Shown: piece by piece, positions 19,192 through 27,187 of the stretch
Layout: each line of letters opens with the position of its first letter
How positions within the stretch are numbered: position 1 is the first letter of the stretch
Assembly (NCBI GenBank): GCA_002699185.1
Contig: PABG01000003.1
Location: forward strand, 1 to 36,936
Direction: 5' to 3'
DNA from: Gammaproteobacteria bacterium
Lineage (GTDB): Bacteria; Pseudomonadota; Gammaproteobacteria; Thiohalobacterales; Thiohalobacteraceae
Length of the DNA: 36,936 nucleotides
The notes under the pieces: generated by a model
Told to the model about the DNA's origin: nothing
The model's database searches: none
Seen by the model: the letters and a program-made list of their open reading frames with translations, nothing else
Position numbers and translations under genes: made by a program

Positions 19192-19995
19192 ATGAATATC
19201 AAGAAAACAATCCTGTCGTCCGCGGTGATCACCGCGCTGGGTGTTGCAGGTTCAGCTCAGGCCGCATTCCTGCAGGCCGGTACCACCGGTACCATCGATT
19301 TCACCGGCGGCTGCTTCACCTTCGGTGACTGCGCCATTGGTGGTACTGGCAATGTTGCAGACAATGATATTACTGTGCGGGGGAATGGCACTGGCGTGGC
19401 TGGCGATGGTCTGGTTGGGCAGATCAGCTTTACCGTGGCAGCTGACGGTAATACTCTGATCATCGATAGCCTTCAGCAGGACACCTACACTGGTACCGCC
19501 GGTGGTAACTTTGCCCTGAATACCGATGCCAGCAGCAGCAGCGGTTTCATCTCGGATTCGGGGGAGGTTTCCCTGAGTCTCGCCCGTTCAGGGTATCCGC
19601 AGTTCTTCAGCTATCTGGATGGCTCTCCGTGGAATATCGATGATTCCACGGTGGCAACCAATGCCGGCACCGCAACCAATACCTGGGATGTTCTGACCAC
19701 TGGTACCAGTACCAACCTGGATCCGTCTACCGGTGATCCGAATGCCAGTGGTACGGGGGTTGCCCTGTCTTCCTCGGGTGCCGGTATGTGGAGCGGGATG
19801 GTTGTCAATTTCGGCAACGTTGGTGCAGGCTGGGGGAGTTTCGACAATACGCCATATTCCGAGAAGTTCAATATCACCGTTAATGGGGTGGCTGCGACAA
19901 CTTCACCGGTACCTGTTCCGGCTGCGGTATGGCTGTTCGGTAGTGGTATGCTTGGTCTGGTCGGTATTGCACGGCGGCGTCGGGCCCAGGCTTAG
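19192..19995 (+). CDS. VPVPA-CTERM sorting-domain protein, paralog 2 of 10715-11506
   Basis: Near-identical along its length to paralog 1; MNIKKTILSSAVITALGVAGSAQA signal; VPVPAAVWLFGSGMLGLVGIARRRRAQA; RBS ggagga. Confidence 0.93.
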   Translation: MNIKKTILSSAVITALGVAGSAQAAFLQAGTTGTIDFTGGCFTFGDCAIGGTGNVADNDITVRGNGTGVAGDGLVGQISFTVAADGNTLIIDSLQQDTYTGTAGGNFALNTDASSSSGFISDSGEVSLSLARSGYPQFFSYLDGSPWNIDDSTVATNAGTATNTWDVLTTGTSTNLDPSTGDPNASGTGVALSSSGAGMWSGMVVNFGNVGAGWGSFDNTPYSEKFNITVNGVAATTSPVPVPAAVWLFGSGMLGLVGIARRRRAQA

Positions 19996-20064
19996 GGTCT
20001 GGTTGGTTCTGGTGAGAACCAGGTAAACTTGAATAATAAACAGATTTGCTGCGGAAAGTCTCGT

Positions 20065-20090
20065 GGGGCGGTTCCCGCCCCTTCTTTTTT
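20065..20090 (+). terminator. Rho-independent terminator
   Basis: ggggcgg-ttc-ccgcccc then ttctttttt. Confidence 0.8.
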
Positions 20091-20225
20091 CAGTTCGCCG
20101 GTTGAGTTGCCTGTTGTTGGTGAAATCCGTTGGGCGGCCGTCGTGCCGCCTTTTGTTATGGATTGCCAGTAAGTTTTCCGGGTGCCTGTCGCCACCTGTT
20201 TAAAAAGGTTCGCTGAAAAGCTGCT

Positions 20226-20858
20226 CTAATCGATCAGCCCGTTCTTGATGGCATAGTAGGTGAATTCCGCATTCTTGGACATGTTCATCTTCTCCAGGAT
20301 GCGGGTGCGGTAGGTGCTCACGGTCTTGACGCTCAGGTTCAGCTCCCGGGCCGTCTCGGACACGCTCTTGCCGGAGGCCAGCATCTGGAAGACCTGGAAT
20401 TCGCGGTTGGACAGCGTTTCGTGCGCGGGTCGGTCCTCGTCCGAGGTCAGGGTATCGGCCAGGATCTCGGCAAGGGAGGCGCTGATGAAGCGCCCGCCGC
20501 GCGCCACCTTGTGGATGGCGGCGACCAGCTGGTCGGGCGCGCTTTCCTTGGTCAGGTAGCCGGAGGCGCCGGATTTGAGCAGGCGGACGGCGAACTGGTC
20601 CTCCGGGTACATGCTCATGAACAGTATTGCCGCCTGGCAGCGGGCCGCGCGCAGTCGTTGCAGCAGATCCACGCCGCTTGGCCCGGGCATGGAGATGTCC
20701 AGCAGGAGGACATCGAAGCTCGACCTCAGGGTGGCTTCCAGGACTTCTTCCCCCGAACCGGCCTCGGCGATCACGCTGGCCTGGTCATCGGCATCGATGA
20801 TCTGGCGCATGCCGGCGCGGACGACGGGATGGTCATCGGCAATGAGAACATTGATCAT
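20226..20858 (-). CDS. NarL/FixJ-family response regulator
   Basis: Receiver IADDHPVVRAG, LLLDISMPGPSG; LuxR-type HTH LSNREFQVFQMLASGKSVSETARELNLSVKTVSTYRTRILEKM. Confidence 0.95.
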   Translation of the reverse strand: MINVLIADDHPVVRAGMRQIIDADDQASVIAEAGSGEEVLEATLRSSFDVLLLDISMPGPSGVDLLQRLRAARCQAAILFMSMYPEDQFAVRLLKSGASGYLTKESAPDQLVAAIHKVARGGRFISASLAEILADTLTSDEDRPAHETLSNREFQVFQMLASGKSVSETARELNLSVKTVSTYRTRILEKMNMSKNAEFTYYAIKNGLID

Positions 20859-23104
20859 GCGGTTGGCTCCTCTTGTTGTTGTGCGCCGGACCGGGTAACG
20901 GGGATACGCACCCGCAGCCGCGTACCCTCGCCGGCCCGGCTCATGATATCCAGGCTGCCGCCGAGTGCCCGGGCGCGCTCCTGCATGCTGTATAGACCAT
21001 AGGACCCACCGGAGGATTTTTCCTCAACGTCGAAACCGATCCCATCGTCGATCACGTCGAGCGCGGCCTGCTGCGCATCGATGATCAGCACCACGCTGAC
21101 CCGGTTGGCCCCTGCATAACGGGTGATGTTGGTCAGCCCCTCCTGGAGGATGCGGAACAGGGCGATGGTCTGGTCCTGGCTCAGGCCGGAGGCCTCACCG
21201 TCGCAATGCAGGTCATACTCGATCCCGGTGCGCTGTCCGAACTGCTCCAGCTGCCATTCGACCGCGGGCAGCAGGCCGAGGTTGTCCAGTATGGGCGGGC
21301 GCAGGCTGGTGGAAATGCGCCGGGTGGTGGCGATGGCGTCCTGCACCCGGTTGTTGATCCGGTCGATGTCGGTACGGACCTGTTCCGCATTGGAGGCTTG
21401 CTGCTGCAGTGCTGACAACTCGATCTTGAGTGAGGTGAGCAGGCTGCCCAGTTCATCGTGCAGTTCACGCGCGAGACTGGCCTTTTCCTCCTCGCGCACC
21501 GTCTGCAGGTGGCGCGACAGGGCCTGCAGTGATTCGCGCGAGCGCGCCAGTTCGGTTTCGGCCTCCTTGCGCTCGCTGATGTCGTTGATGATGATGGAAT
21601 AGCCGCGCAGCTGCCGGTCGCCGTCCCGGATCGGATTGATGGCCAGGATGGCCCAGAAACGGCTGCCGTCGCTGCGCAGGAACCAGCCCTCGCGCTGATA
21701 ATGGCCGTCCGTGCCGGCGATGCGTAGCATGGTGCCGGGTTGCAGCCCGGCCTGTTCCCCGGCCTGGAGGATCTGGTCGAAATGGCGGCCGATGACATCC
21801 GCTTCGGTGTAACCGCTGATGTGTTCGGCGCCCGGGTTCCAGCTGACGATACTGCCGTCCCGGTCCAGCATGAAGATGGCGTAATCGGTTACGCCCTCGA
21901 CCAGGAAACGGAAATTCTCCTGGGTGAAGGCCAGTGCCTGCTGTACCTGGCGCTGCGCGGTGATATCGACGCCGGTGCTGACGACATGGCTGCACCTGCC
22001 ATTGTCGCCGAGTATGGCGGTGGTGCACAGCTGCAACAGACGGCGTTCACCATCCCTGCCATTCCATTGCACTTCGGTTTCGCGGGGGAAGTTGCCCTGG
22101 GTCACCGCAGTGAAATCACGTCGGAATCGTTCGGCATTGTCTTCCGGCAACAGGGTCTGCCACAGGGGTTTGCCGATCAGTTCGTGGGCCTGGAAGCCGG
22201 TCGCGGCCTCGCCGGCGCGGTTGAAGCGCAGAATGACGCCGTCCAGATCCATGACCATCACGATGGCGTTTTCGGTGTCCAGCACGCCGGAGATGAAATC
22301 GCGCTCCTGACGCAGGCGCGCCTCGGTATTGCGTCGGATGGCGACCTCGCGGCGCAGTTTCTGGTTGAGGTGATCGGTCTCCTGTTTGGCCTCGCGCAGG
22401 TGATCGATCAGGTCGGTGTTGTAGACGCCTACCCGGATGCCCTGAAAGGTCAGTCTCTGCATCTTGTGGGCAATCAGCGCAATGGCAAGCAGGAACAGGC
22501 CCGCCAGCACCGCCAGCCGGTCGTGGGTGACGCTGTCCTCGCTGATCAGTCGAATGATCATGGGCAGGGTTGCGGGTATGGAGAAGATGAGTACCGAGAC
22601 CAGCATGCCGGAATGGGCCGTCACTGCGACAGCGATCACGCCGGCAAGGATGAGCAACAGCAGGATCTGCTGGGGCAGGGAATCGGGCGGGTAGATCAGT
22701 AACGCGGCGCTGCCCCAGGCCAGGCCGCTTGCGCCGTTCCAGACCAGCAGCGAAAGGCGGATGCGCTGCAGGTCGGTATGTCCCGCCCGGCTGCGGCGCC
22801 GGTGGCGAAGCAGGGAAGCCAGGCGCAGCACTGCAATTCCGACAGTCGCGCCGCACCACATCAGGATGGCGCGATGGCTGACGCTGTTGCTCAGAAGATA
22901 ACCGACCAGAGGCGCGGCCAACAGTGACAGAAGGGCCGCTAGTTGAGTGCCGTCCATGAGCAGCCTAGCCTGTGCCTGCTTGAGCCGCTCACCCTGGCGA
23001 AACAGGGCCGCCCCCGTCAGCGGCGCGGTGGTTTCGGCCATCTGGCCATCGTCCGTTGCGTCAGTACGGGTCTGGTATCCGCGGTCGGCGATCAGCGTCT
23101 CCAT
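20855..23104 (-). CDS. Membrane-bound PAS sensor histidine kinase (HisKA_3/NarX type)
   Basis: Multi-TM N-terminus, two PAS domains, SLARELHDELGSLLTSLKIEL, DDGIGFD; overlaps the regulator gene; start METLIADRG preferred over 23188. Confidence 0.92.
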   Translation of the reverse strand: METLIADRGYQTRTDATDDGQMAETTAPLTGAALFRQGERLKQAQARLLMDGTQLAALLSLLAAPLVGYLLSNSVSHRAILMWCGATVGIAVLRLASLLRHRRRSRAGHTDLQRIRLSLLVWNGASGLAWGSAALLIYPPDSLPQQILLLLILAGVIAVAVTAHSGMLVSVLIFSIPATLPMIIRLISEDSVTHDRLAVLAGLFLLAIALIAHKMQRLTFQGIRVGVYNTDLIDHLREAKQETDHLNQKLRREVAIRRNTEARLRQERDFISGVLDTENAIVMVMDLDGVILRFNRAGEAATGFQAHELIGKPLWQTLLPEDNAERFRRDFTAVTQGNFPRETEVQWNGRDGERRLLQLCTTAILGDNGRCSHVVSTGVDITAQRQVQQALAFTQENFRFLVEGVTDYAIFMLDRDGSIVSWNPGAEHISGYTEADVIGRHFDQILQAGEQAGLQPGTMLRIAGTDGHYQREGWFLRSDGSRFWAILAINPIRDGDRQLRGYSIIINDISERKEAETELARSRESLQALSRHLQTVREEEKASLARELHDELGSLLTSLKIELSALQQQASNAEQVRTDIDRINNRVQDAIATTRRISTSLRPPILDNLGLLPAVEWQLEQFGQRTGIEYDLHCDGEASGLSQDQTIALFRILQEGLTNITRYAGANRVSVVLIIDAQQAALDVIDDGIGFDVEEKSSGGSYGLYSMQERARALGGSLDIMSRAGEGTRLRVRIPVTRSGAQQQEEPTA

Positions 23105-23299
23105 GGGACGGCTTCTCCGGAATGGTCCCCGTAAGCCACTGTGCTGTCGGTGATCATGATATATCAGTCTCGCATGGGTGGCGGGCATTACCTGATTCTA
23201 TGAAGTTTTCACTCATGCCGCAGTCGGTCAGGCACTGACACGGTATTCCCCGGGTGCCATGGCTGCCTGCATGTGCGGTTCGAAATGCCCGTTCCGGGT

Positions 23300-23334
23300 A
23301 TCGGCAAGTACAGGATAATTCTGTACTTGCCGAT
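23300..23334. promoter_or_regulatory. Perfect 14-bp inverted repeat atcggcaagtacag-gataatt-ctgtacttgccgat
   Basis: Read directly; in the divergent kinase/cyclase intergenic region; no adjacent T-run. Confidence 0.6.
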
Positions 23335-23581
23335 TTCAACTCAATGTTTTGTAAGTGTTTGTCTGACGCGCTGACTTTACAGTCATGCGGTTCTGGATGA
23401 TGATGAAACCAGAAATTCTGGCCGGCCGTATTCAGTCATATGGGTATGCCCGCTGTGCCGGGTATGGTTAAAGGGTTGGGATTGCAGGCCGTAACCCTGC
23501 AGTACAGGAGGTAGCAGCCATGTCTGTTCGTTGGTGTCAGATGGATCCTGCTGTTGCAGGACAGACAGCGGTAGCAGGGCC

Positions 23582-24694
23582 ATGCTGGCAGTGATCAATC
23601 CCCATAATGTTTCAGCTCAGCAGGCGGCGCAGCTGCATCGCTATGCCGGTATCGGTTTCCTTGCGAGCCTGACCAATGCCCTGATTCTTACACTGTTTCT
23701 ATGGTCGCATCTGCAGCATGACTGGATACTGCTGTGGCTGGCGGCGGTGCTGGCTGCCGCCGCCACCCGGCTGGCGTATGCACGTACACACAGACGTGGC
23801 GGCCGTAGTGCCGCAGCCGACAGTGGTCAGACCACAGCCATGCTGGTCCTGACGGCGGTCAATGGCATGGTGTGGGGGGCAACGGCACTGTTGTTCTACC
23901 CTGGCCTGGCTGAGCCCTATCAGATGTTTCTGATCTTCATGCTGAGCATCACCAGCGCAGGTGCCCTGCCGCTGTACATCGCGGCCCCGGCAACCTACCT
24001 GCTGTATCTGTCCTGCGTGCTGGTGCCGATGATCCTGATGCTGCTGTTCGGCAATGATGCCGTGGATTATCTGATGGCGCTCATGCTGGTGATCTTCTCC
24101 GGCACCCTGGCCATCACGGCCTGGACCATGCATCACGGCCTGATGGAGTCGTTGCACAAGTATTTCGGATACCAGAGTCTGGCCAGCGTCGACGGCCTGA
24201 CCCAGCTGGCCAATCGCCGCACCTTCGACGAGACCTACCGCGACGAGTGGAACCGGGCGGCACGCGCCAGCCTGCCCCTGTCGGTTATCCTGATCGATAT
24301 CGACAACTTCAAGAAATACAACGATCACTATGGGCATCAGGAGGGCGATGCCTGTTTGCGTGAGGTTGCCAATGCGCTGGCGCGCTGCATGCGCCGCTCA
24401 GGTGACCTGGTGGCCCGCTACGGCGGGGAGGAGTTCGTGGTGGTGCTGTATCAGATGACGGGCGATGAGGCCGCCCGCTATGCTGAGCAGATGCGCGCGG
24501 CGGTGGCCGGGCTCGGCCTGGTGCATGAGAAGAATGAAGCCGGATATGTCACCATCAGCCTGGGCGGGGCCACCTGCATCCCGCACTCGAGGGACAATCC
24601 CGAGGATCTGGTGCGGGCGGCGGATGACGCTCTCTACCGGGCCAAGGAGGCCGGCCGTGACCAGGTCTGCTGGAAATCGATATTAACCATATGA
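23582..24694 (+). CDS. Membrane-bound diguanylate cyclase (GGDEF)
   Basis: Multi-TM N-terminus; RSGDLVARYGGEEF (I-site RxxD plus GGEEF); start MLAVINPHN preferred. Confidence 0.93.
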   Translation: MLAVINPHNVSAQQAAQLHRYAGIGFLASLTNALILTLFLWSHLQHDWILLWLAAVLAAAATRLAYARTHRRGGRSAAADSGQTTAMLVLTAVNGMVWGATALLFYPGLAEPYQMFLIFMLSITSAGALPLYIAAPATYLLYLSCVLVPMILMLLFGNDAVDYLMALMLVIFSGTLAITAWTMHHGLMESLHKYFGYQSLASVDGLTQLANRRTFDETYRDEWNRAARASLPLSVILIDIDNFKKYNDHYGHQEGDACLREVANALARCMRRSGDLVARYGGEEFVVVLYQMTGDEAARYAEQMRAAVAGLGLVHEKNEAGYVTISLGGATCIPHSRDNPEDLVRAADDALYRAKEAGRDQVCWKSILTI

Positions 24695-24783
24695 AAAAAG
24701 TGTTTTACTCAAGTGAAATTTGTGACAGACCGATAACAATTACGCTTCACCCCCCGACAAACCATTAAAGAGGAGACCCAACG

Positions 24784-24987
24784 ATGGATATGCAGGGAGT
24801 AAAACGGGCAGTCGTGAACTTCATCCGTGACGAGGAAGGCGCCAGTGCCATCGAGTACGTGCTGATCGCGGCCATGGTCGCGGTCGCGCTGGTGACCTTC
24901 GTCACCCCGATCAGGACGGCGGTGACCAATATCTTCACCGATATCAAGAATGCGCTGGAAGGCGCGACCAGTTCCGGCACGTCCTGA
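24784..24987 (+). CDS. flp: Flp/Fap-type pilin
   Basis: EEG-ASAIEYVLIAAMVAVALVTF flp motif with E+5/Y+6 after the processing glycine. Confidence 0.95.
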   Translation: MDMQGVKRAVVNFIRDEEGASAIEYVLIAAMVAVALVTFVTPIRTAVTNIFTDIKNALEGATSSGTS

Positions 24988-25002
24988 TTCCGGGCTGTTG
25001 AC

Positions 25003-25506
25003 ATGCCTGAAGTCCTGGTTCTGGGCTTGTGGGCACTGATGGCGGCCGGGTTTGACCTGCGTCGGCGTCGCCTGCCCAACCTGTTGACGCTGGGTGGTCT
25101 GGCCGTGGGTGTGGCGGTGGTGCTGGTGAGCGGCGCCAGTCTGCTGGGCATGGCACCGGCCTCAGCCTGGCAGGGGCTGGGACTGTCGCTGCTACTGACC
25201 CTGCCGGCCTATGCCCTGGGACAGCTCGGTGCCGGCGATGTCAAGCTGGCCGCGGCCATTGCCATGCTGACCGGCCTGCTCCATTTCATTGCCACCTTTG
25301 CGCTGGCGGCGATCCTGGCCCTGGTCGTGCTGGTGGCATGCCGTTTCGTCTGCGACCTGCCCTATCTGCACGCGCTCTGTCCCGGGGGCTGGCTCCCGGA
25401 CGGACAGAGCACGGGCCGTGCGCGCCGGACGGTGCCTTTCGGGGCCGCCTTGGGGATCGCCCTGCCGGTGTCTCTGCTCCTGCTGGCCGGCATCGGGGCA
25501 GGCTGA
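25003..25506 (+). CDS. tadV: Prepilin peptidase (A24 family), TadV/CpaA
   Basis: ALMAAGFDLRRRRLPNLLTLGGL; LGAGDVKLAAAIAML. Confidence 0.92.
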   Translation: MPEVLVLGLWALMAAGFDLRRRRLPNLLTLGGLAVGVAVVLVSGASLLGMAPASAWQGLGLSLLLTLPAYALGQLGAGDVKLAAAIAMLTGLLHFIATFALAAILALVVLVACRFVCDLPYLHALCPGGWLPDGQSTGRARRTVPFGAALGIALPVSLLLLAGIGAG

Positions 25507-25522
25507 GATTCGGAGTACGAAC

Positions 25523-26020
25523 ATGATCGAACATGCATACTCAATGAAGGCGACAGGTGCGTTGAGGCACCAGCGCGGCAGTACTGCGCTTGAGTTCGCG
25601 CTGCTGTTTCTGCCTATGTTCGCCCTGTTCTATGCCATCGTCAGCTATGGCCTGGTGTTCCTGCTGATGGAGAGTTTCAGTTCGGCCGCCGAAGGTGGGG
25701 CGCGCGCGGCGGTGGCGGTGGATCCCACGGCATATACCGATACCGACGATTATCTGAACAATGGCGTGATACCCGTCGTGCGTGATCAGGTGGCAGCACA
25801 GCTGGGCTGGTTGCCGGACAGTATCAAGGGTGTGGTGCTTGGTGCGGATAATCAGAATGTCCAGGTCAGCCTGGACAGCAGCAACCAGGTGCTGACGGTC
25901 GAGGTCGGCTACGAGGATTATCACGCCAGCCCCGTCATTCCCATGCTGACGCTGCCCATGATCGGTACGCTGCCCAAGGTGCCGGCCGAGCTTGGCAGCC
26001 GGGCCACTGTGAGGCTTTGA
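25523..26020 (+). CDS. TadE-like pseudopilin/pilus assembly protein
   Basis: RGSTALEFALLFLPMFALFYAIVSYGLVFLLMESFSSAAEGGARA. Confidence 0.88.
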   Translation: MIEHAYSMKATGALRHQRGSTALEFALLFLPMFALFYAIVSYGLVFLLMESFSSAAEGGARAAVAVDPTAYTDTDDYLNNGVIPVVRDQVAAQLGWLPDSIKGVVLGADNQNVQVSLDSSNQVLTVEVGYEDYHASPVIPMLTLPMIGTLPKVPAELGSRATVRL

Positions 26021-26128
26021 GTCACTGGCGTAGGAAGACGGAGGATGTAGGTCGGTTAGTACAGCGTAACCCGGCCTGGTCACTGCCAGCCACGGTAGGC
26101 GACAAGCAACAATGATAAGGATAACGGG

Positions 26129-26980
26129 ATGAATATGCAGGCCATGCGCATCCTGGCGATGCTGCTCGCACTCGGGGCAGTCGTGCTGGGTTACATCGGC
26201 TACAAGCTGAGTACCGCGCCGGTGGAGACGCCGCAGACCGAGGTGCAGCCCGTGGCCGAGCCCGAGTCGTCCGCGGACCTGCGGCGGGTGATCATCGCCA
26301 GTCGCCGGATCGAGGCCGGAGCCGCGATCATGGCGGATGATCTGGATACGATCCGGGTTCCCGTGGTGCGCGAGGGGGCCTTTCATACCACCGAACCCTT
26401 GCTGGAGCGCACGCCCGCAGTTCCCGTCGCGGCCGGTGAGATCGTACTGGAGAGTCATTTCCATAGCGGCAGCCGGATCGCGCGCCTGCTGGAACCGGGC
26501 ATGCGCGCAATCGCCGTCAAGGTGGATGAGGTCATCGGCGGCGGCGCCTACGTTCAGCCCGGAGATCATGTCGATGTTCTGGTGTACCTGCGCGGCGGCA
26601 TGACCGAAGTCAGCCGCAGCACTGCGCGGATACTGCTCGAACGGGCGGAGGTGCTCGCCTATGGCAAGACCGTGGCCGTCAGGCAGGACGGGCGGGTGGT
26701 GAATCTCGAGGATGATCCGCGCGCGGATCCCGGCAGCCGCTCGGCTGTGCTGGCAGTGCCGCGTGAGCAGGCCGGTCGGTTGATGCTGGCCGAACATGCC
26801 GGGGCGATCCGGCTTGCCGTGGTCTCCAGCCGGGAGACGGAGGAGCTCGGCGCCGGGGGGCAATCCGGCAGCGCCCGGGTCATGCTTGATGAACTGGCGG
26901 GCGACTCCCGGCCGAGCCGGAGTTACAGCATTCCTGTGTATCGCGGCACCGAGCGCAGTGCCCAGACGGTTTCACGCTAG
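26129..26980 (+). CDS. rcpC: Flp pilus assembly protein RcpC/CpaB
   Basis: SAF-type region IIASRRIEAGAAIMADDLDTIRVP; GMRAIAVKVDEVIGGGAYVQPGDHVDVLVY. Confidence 0.92.
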   Translation: MNMQAMRILAMLLALGAVVLGYIGYKLSTAPVETPQTEVQPVAEPESSADLRRVIIASRRIEAGAAIMADDLDTIRVPVVREGAFHTTEPLLERTPAVPVAAGEIVLESHFHSGSRIARLLEPGMRAIAVKVDEVIGGGAYVQPGDHVDVLVYLRGGMTEVSRSTARILLERAEVLAYGKTVAVRQDGRVVNLEDDPRADPGSRSAVLAVPREQAGRLMLAEHAGAIRLAVVSSRETEELGAGGQSGSARVMLDELAGDSRPSRSYSIPVYRGTERSAQTVSR

Positions 26981-27184
26981 GGAACCTCTGGTGAATTACA
27001 AAATACCCGTCATTGCGAGTACCCAAGAGGGCATAAACGAAGCGTGGCAATCTCGTAATGCAGAATCAATCGGTTGGAGATTGCCACGTCGCTTTCCCAT
27101 TGAACCCCTTCGGGGTTCATCATGGGTACCTTACCCTTGCGGGTCAAGGCATCCTCGCAATGACGTAGTCGATCAGAGGTTCCC
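26980..27184. repeat. Nested inverted-repeat element between rcpC and rcpA
   Basis: Outer perfect 11-bp ends gggaacctctg/cagaggttccc; inner 12-bp arms 27009-27020/27154-27165 and 27043-27054/27077-27088. Confidence 0.85.
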
Positions 27185-27187
27185 CAG

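Noticed and set aside
26047-26076. gtaggtcggttagtacagcgtaacccggcc as a regulatory site
   Set aside because: Looks like a fragment of the dispersed family A type repeat rather than a specific operator.
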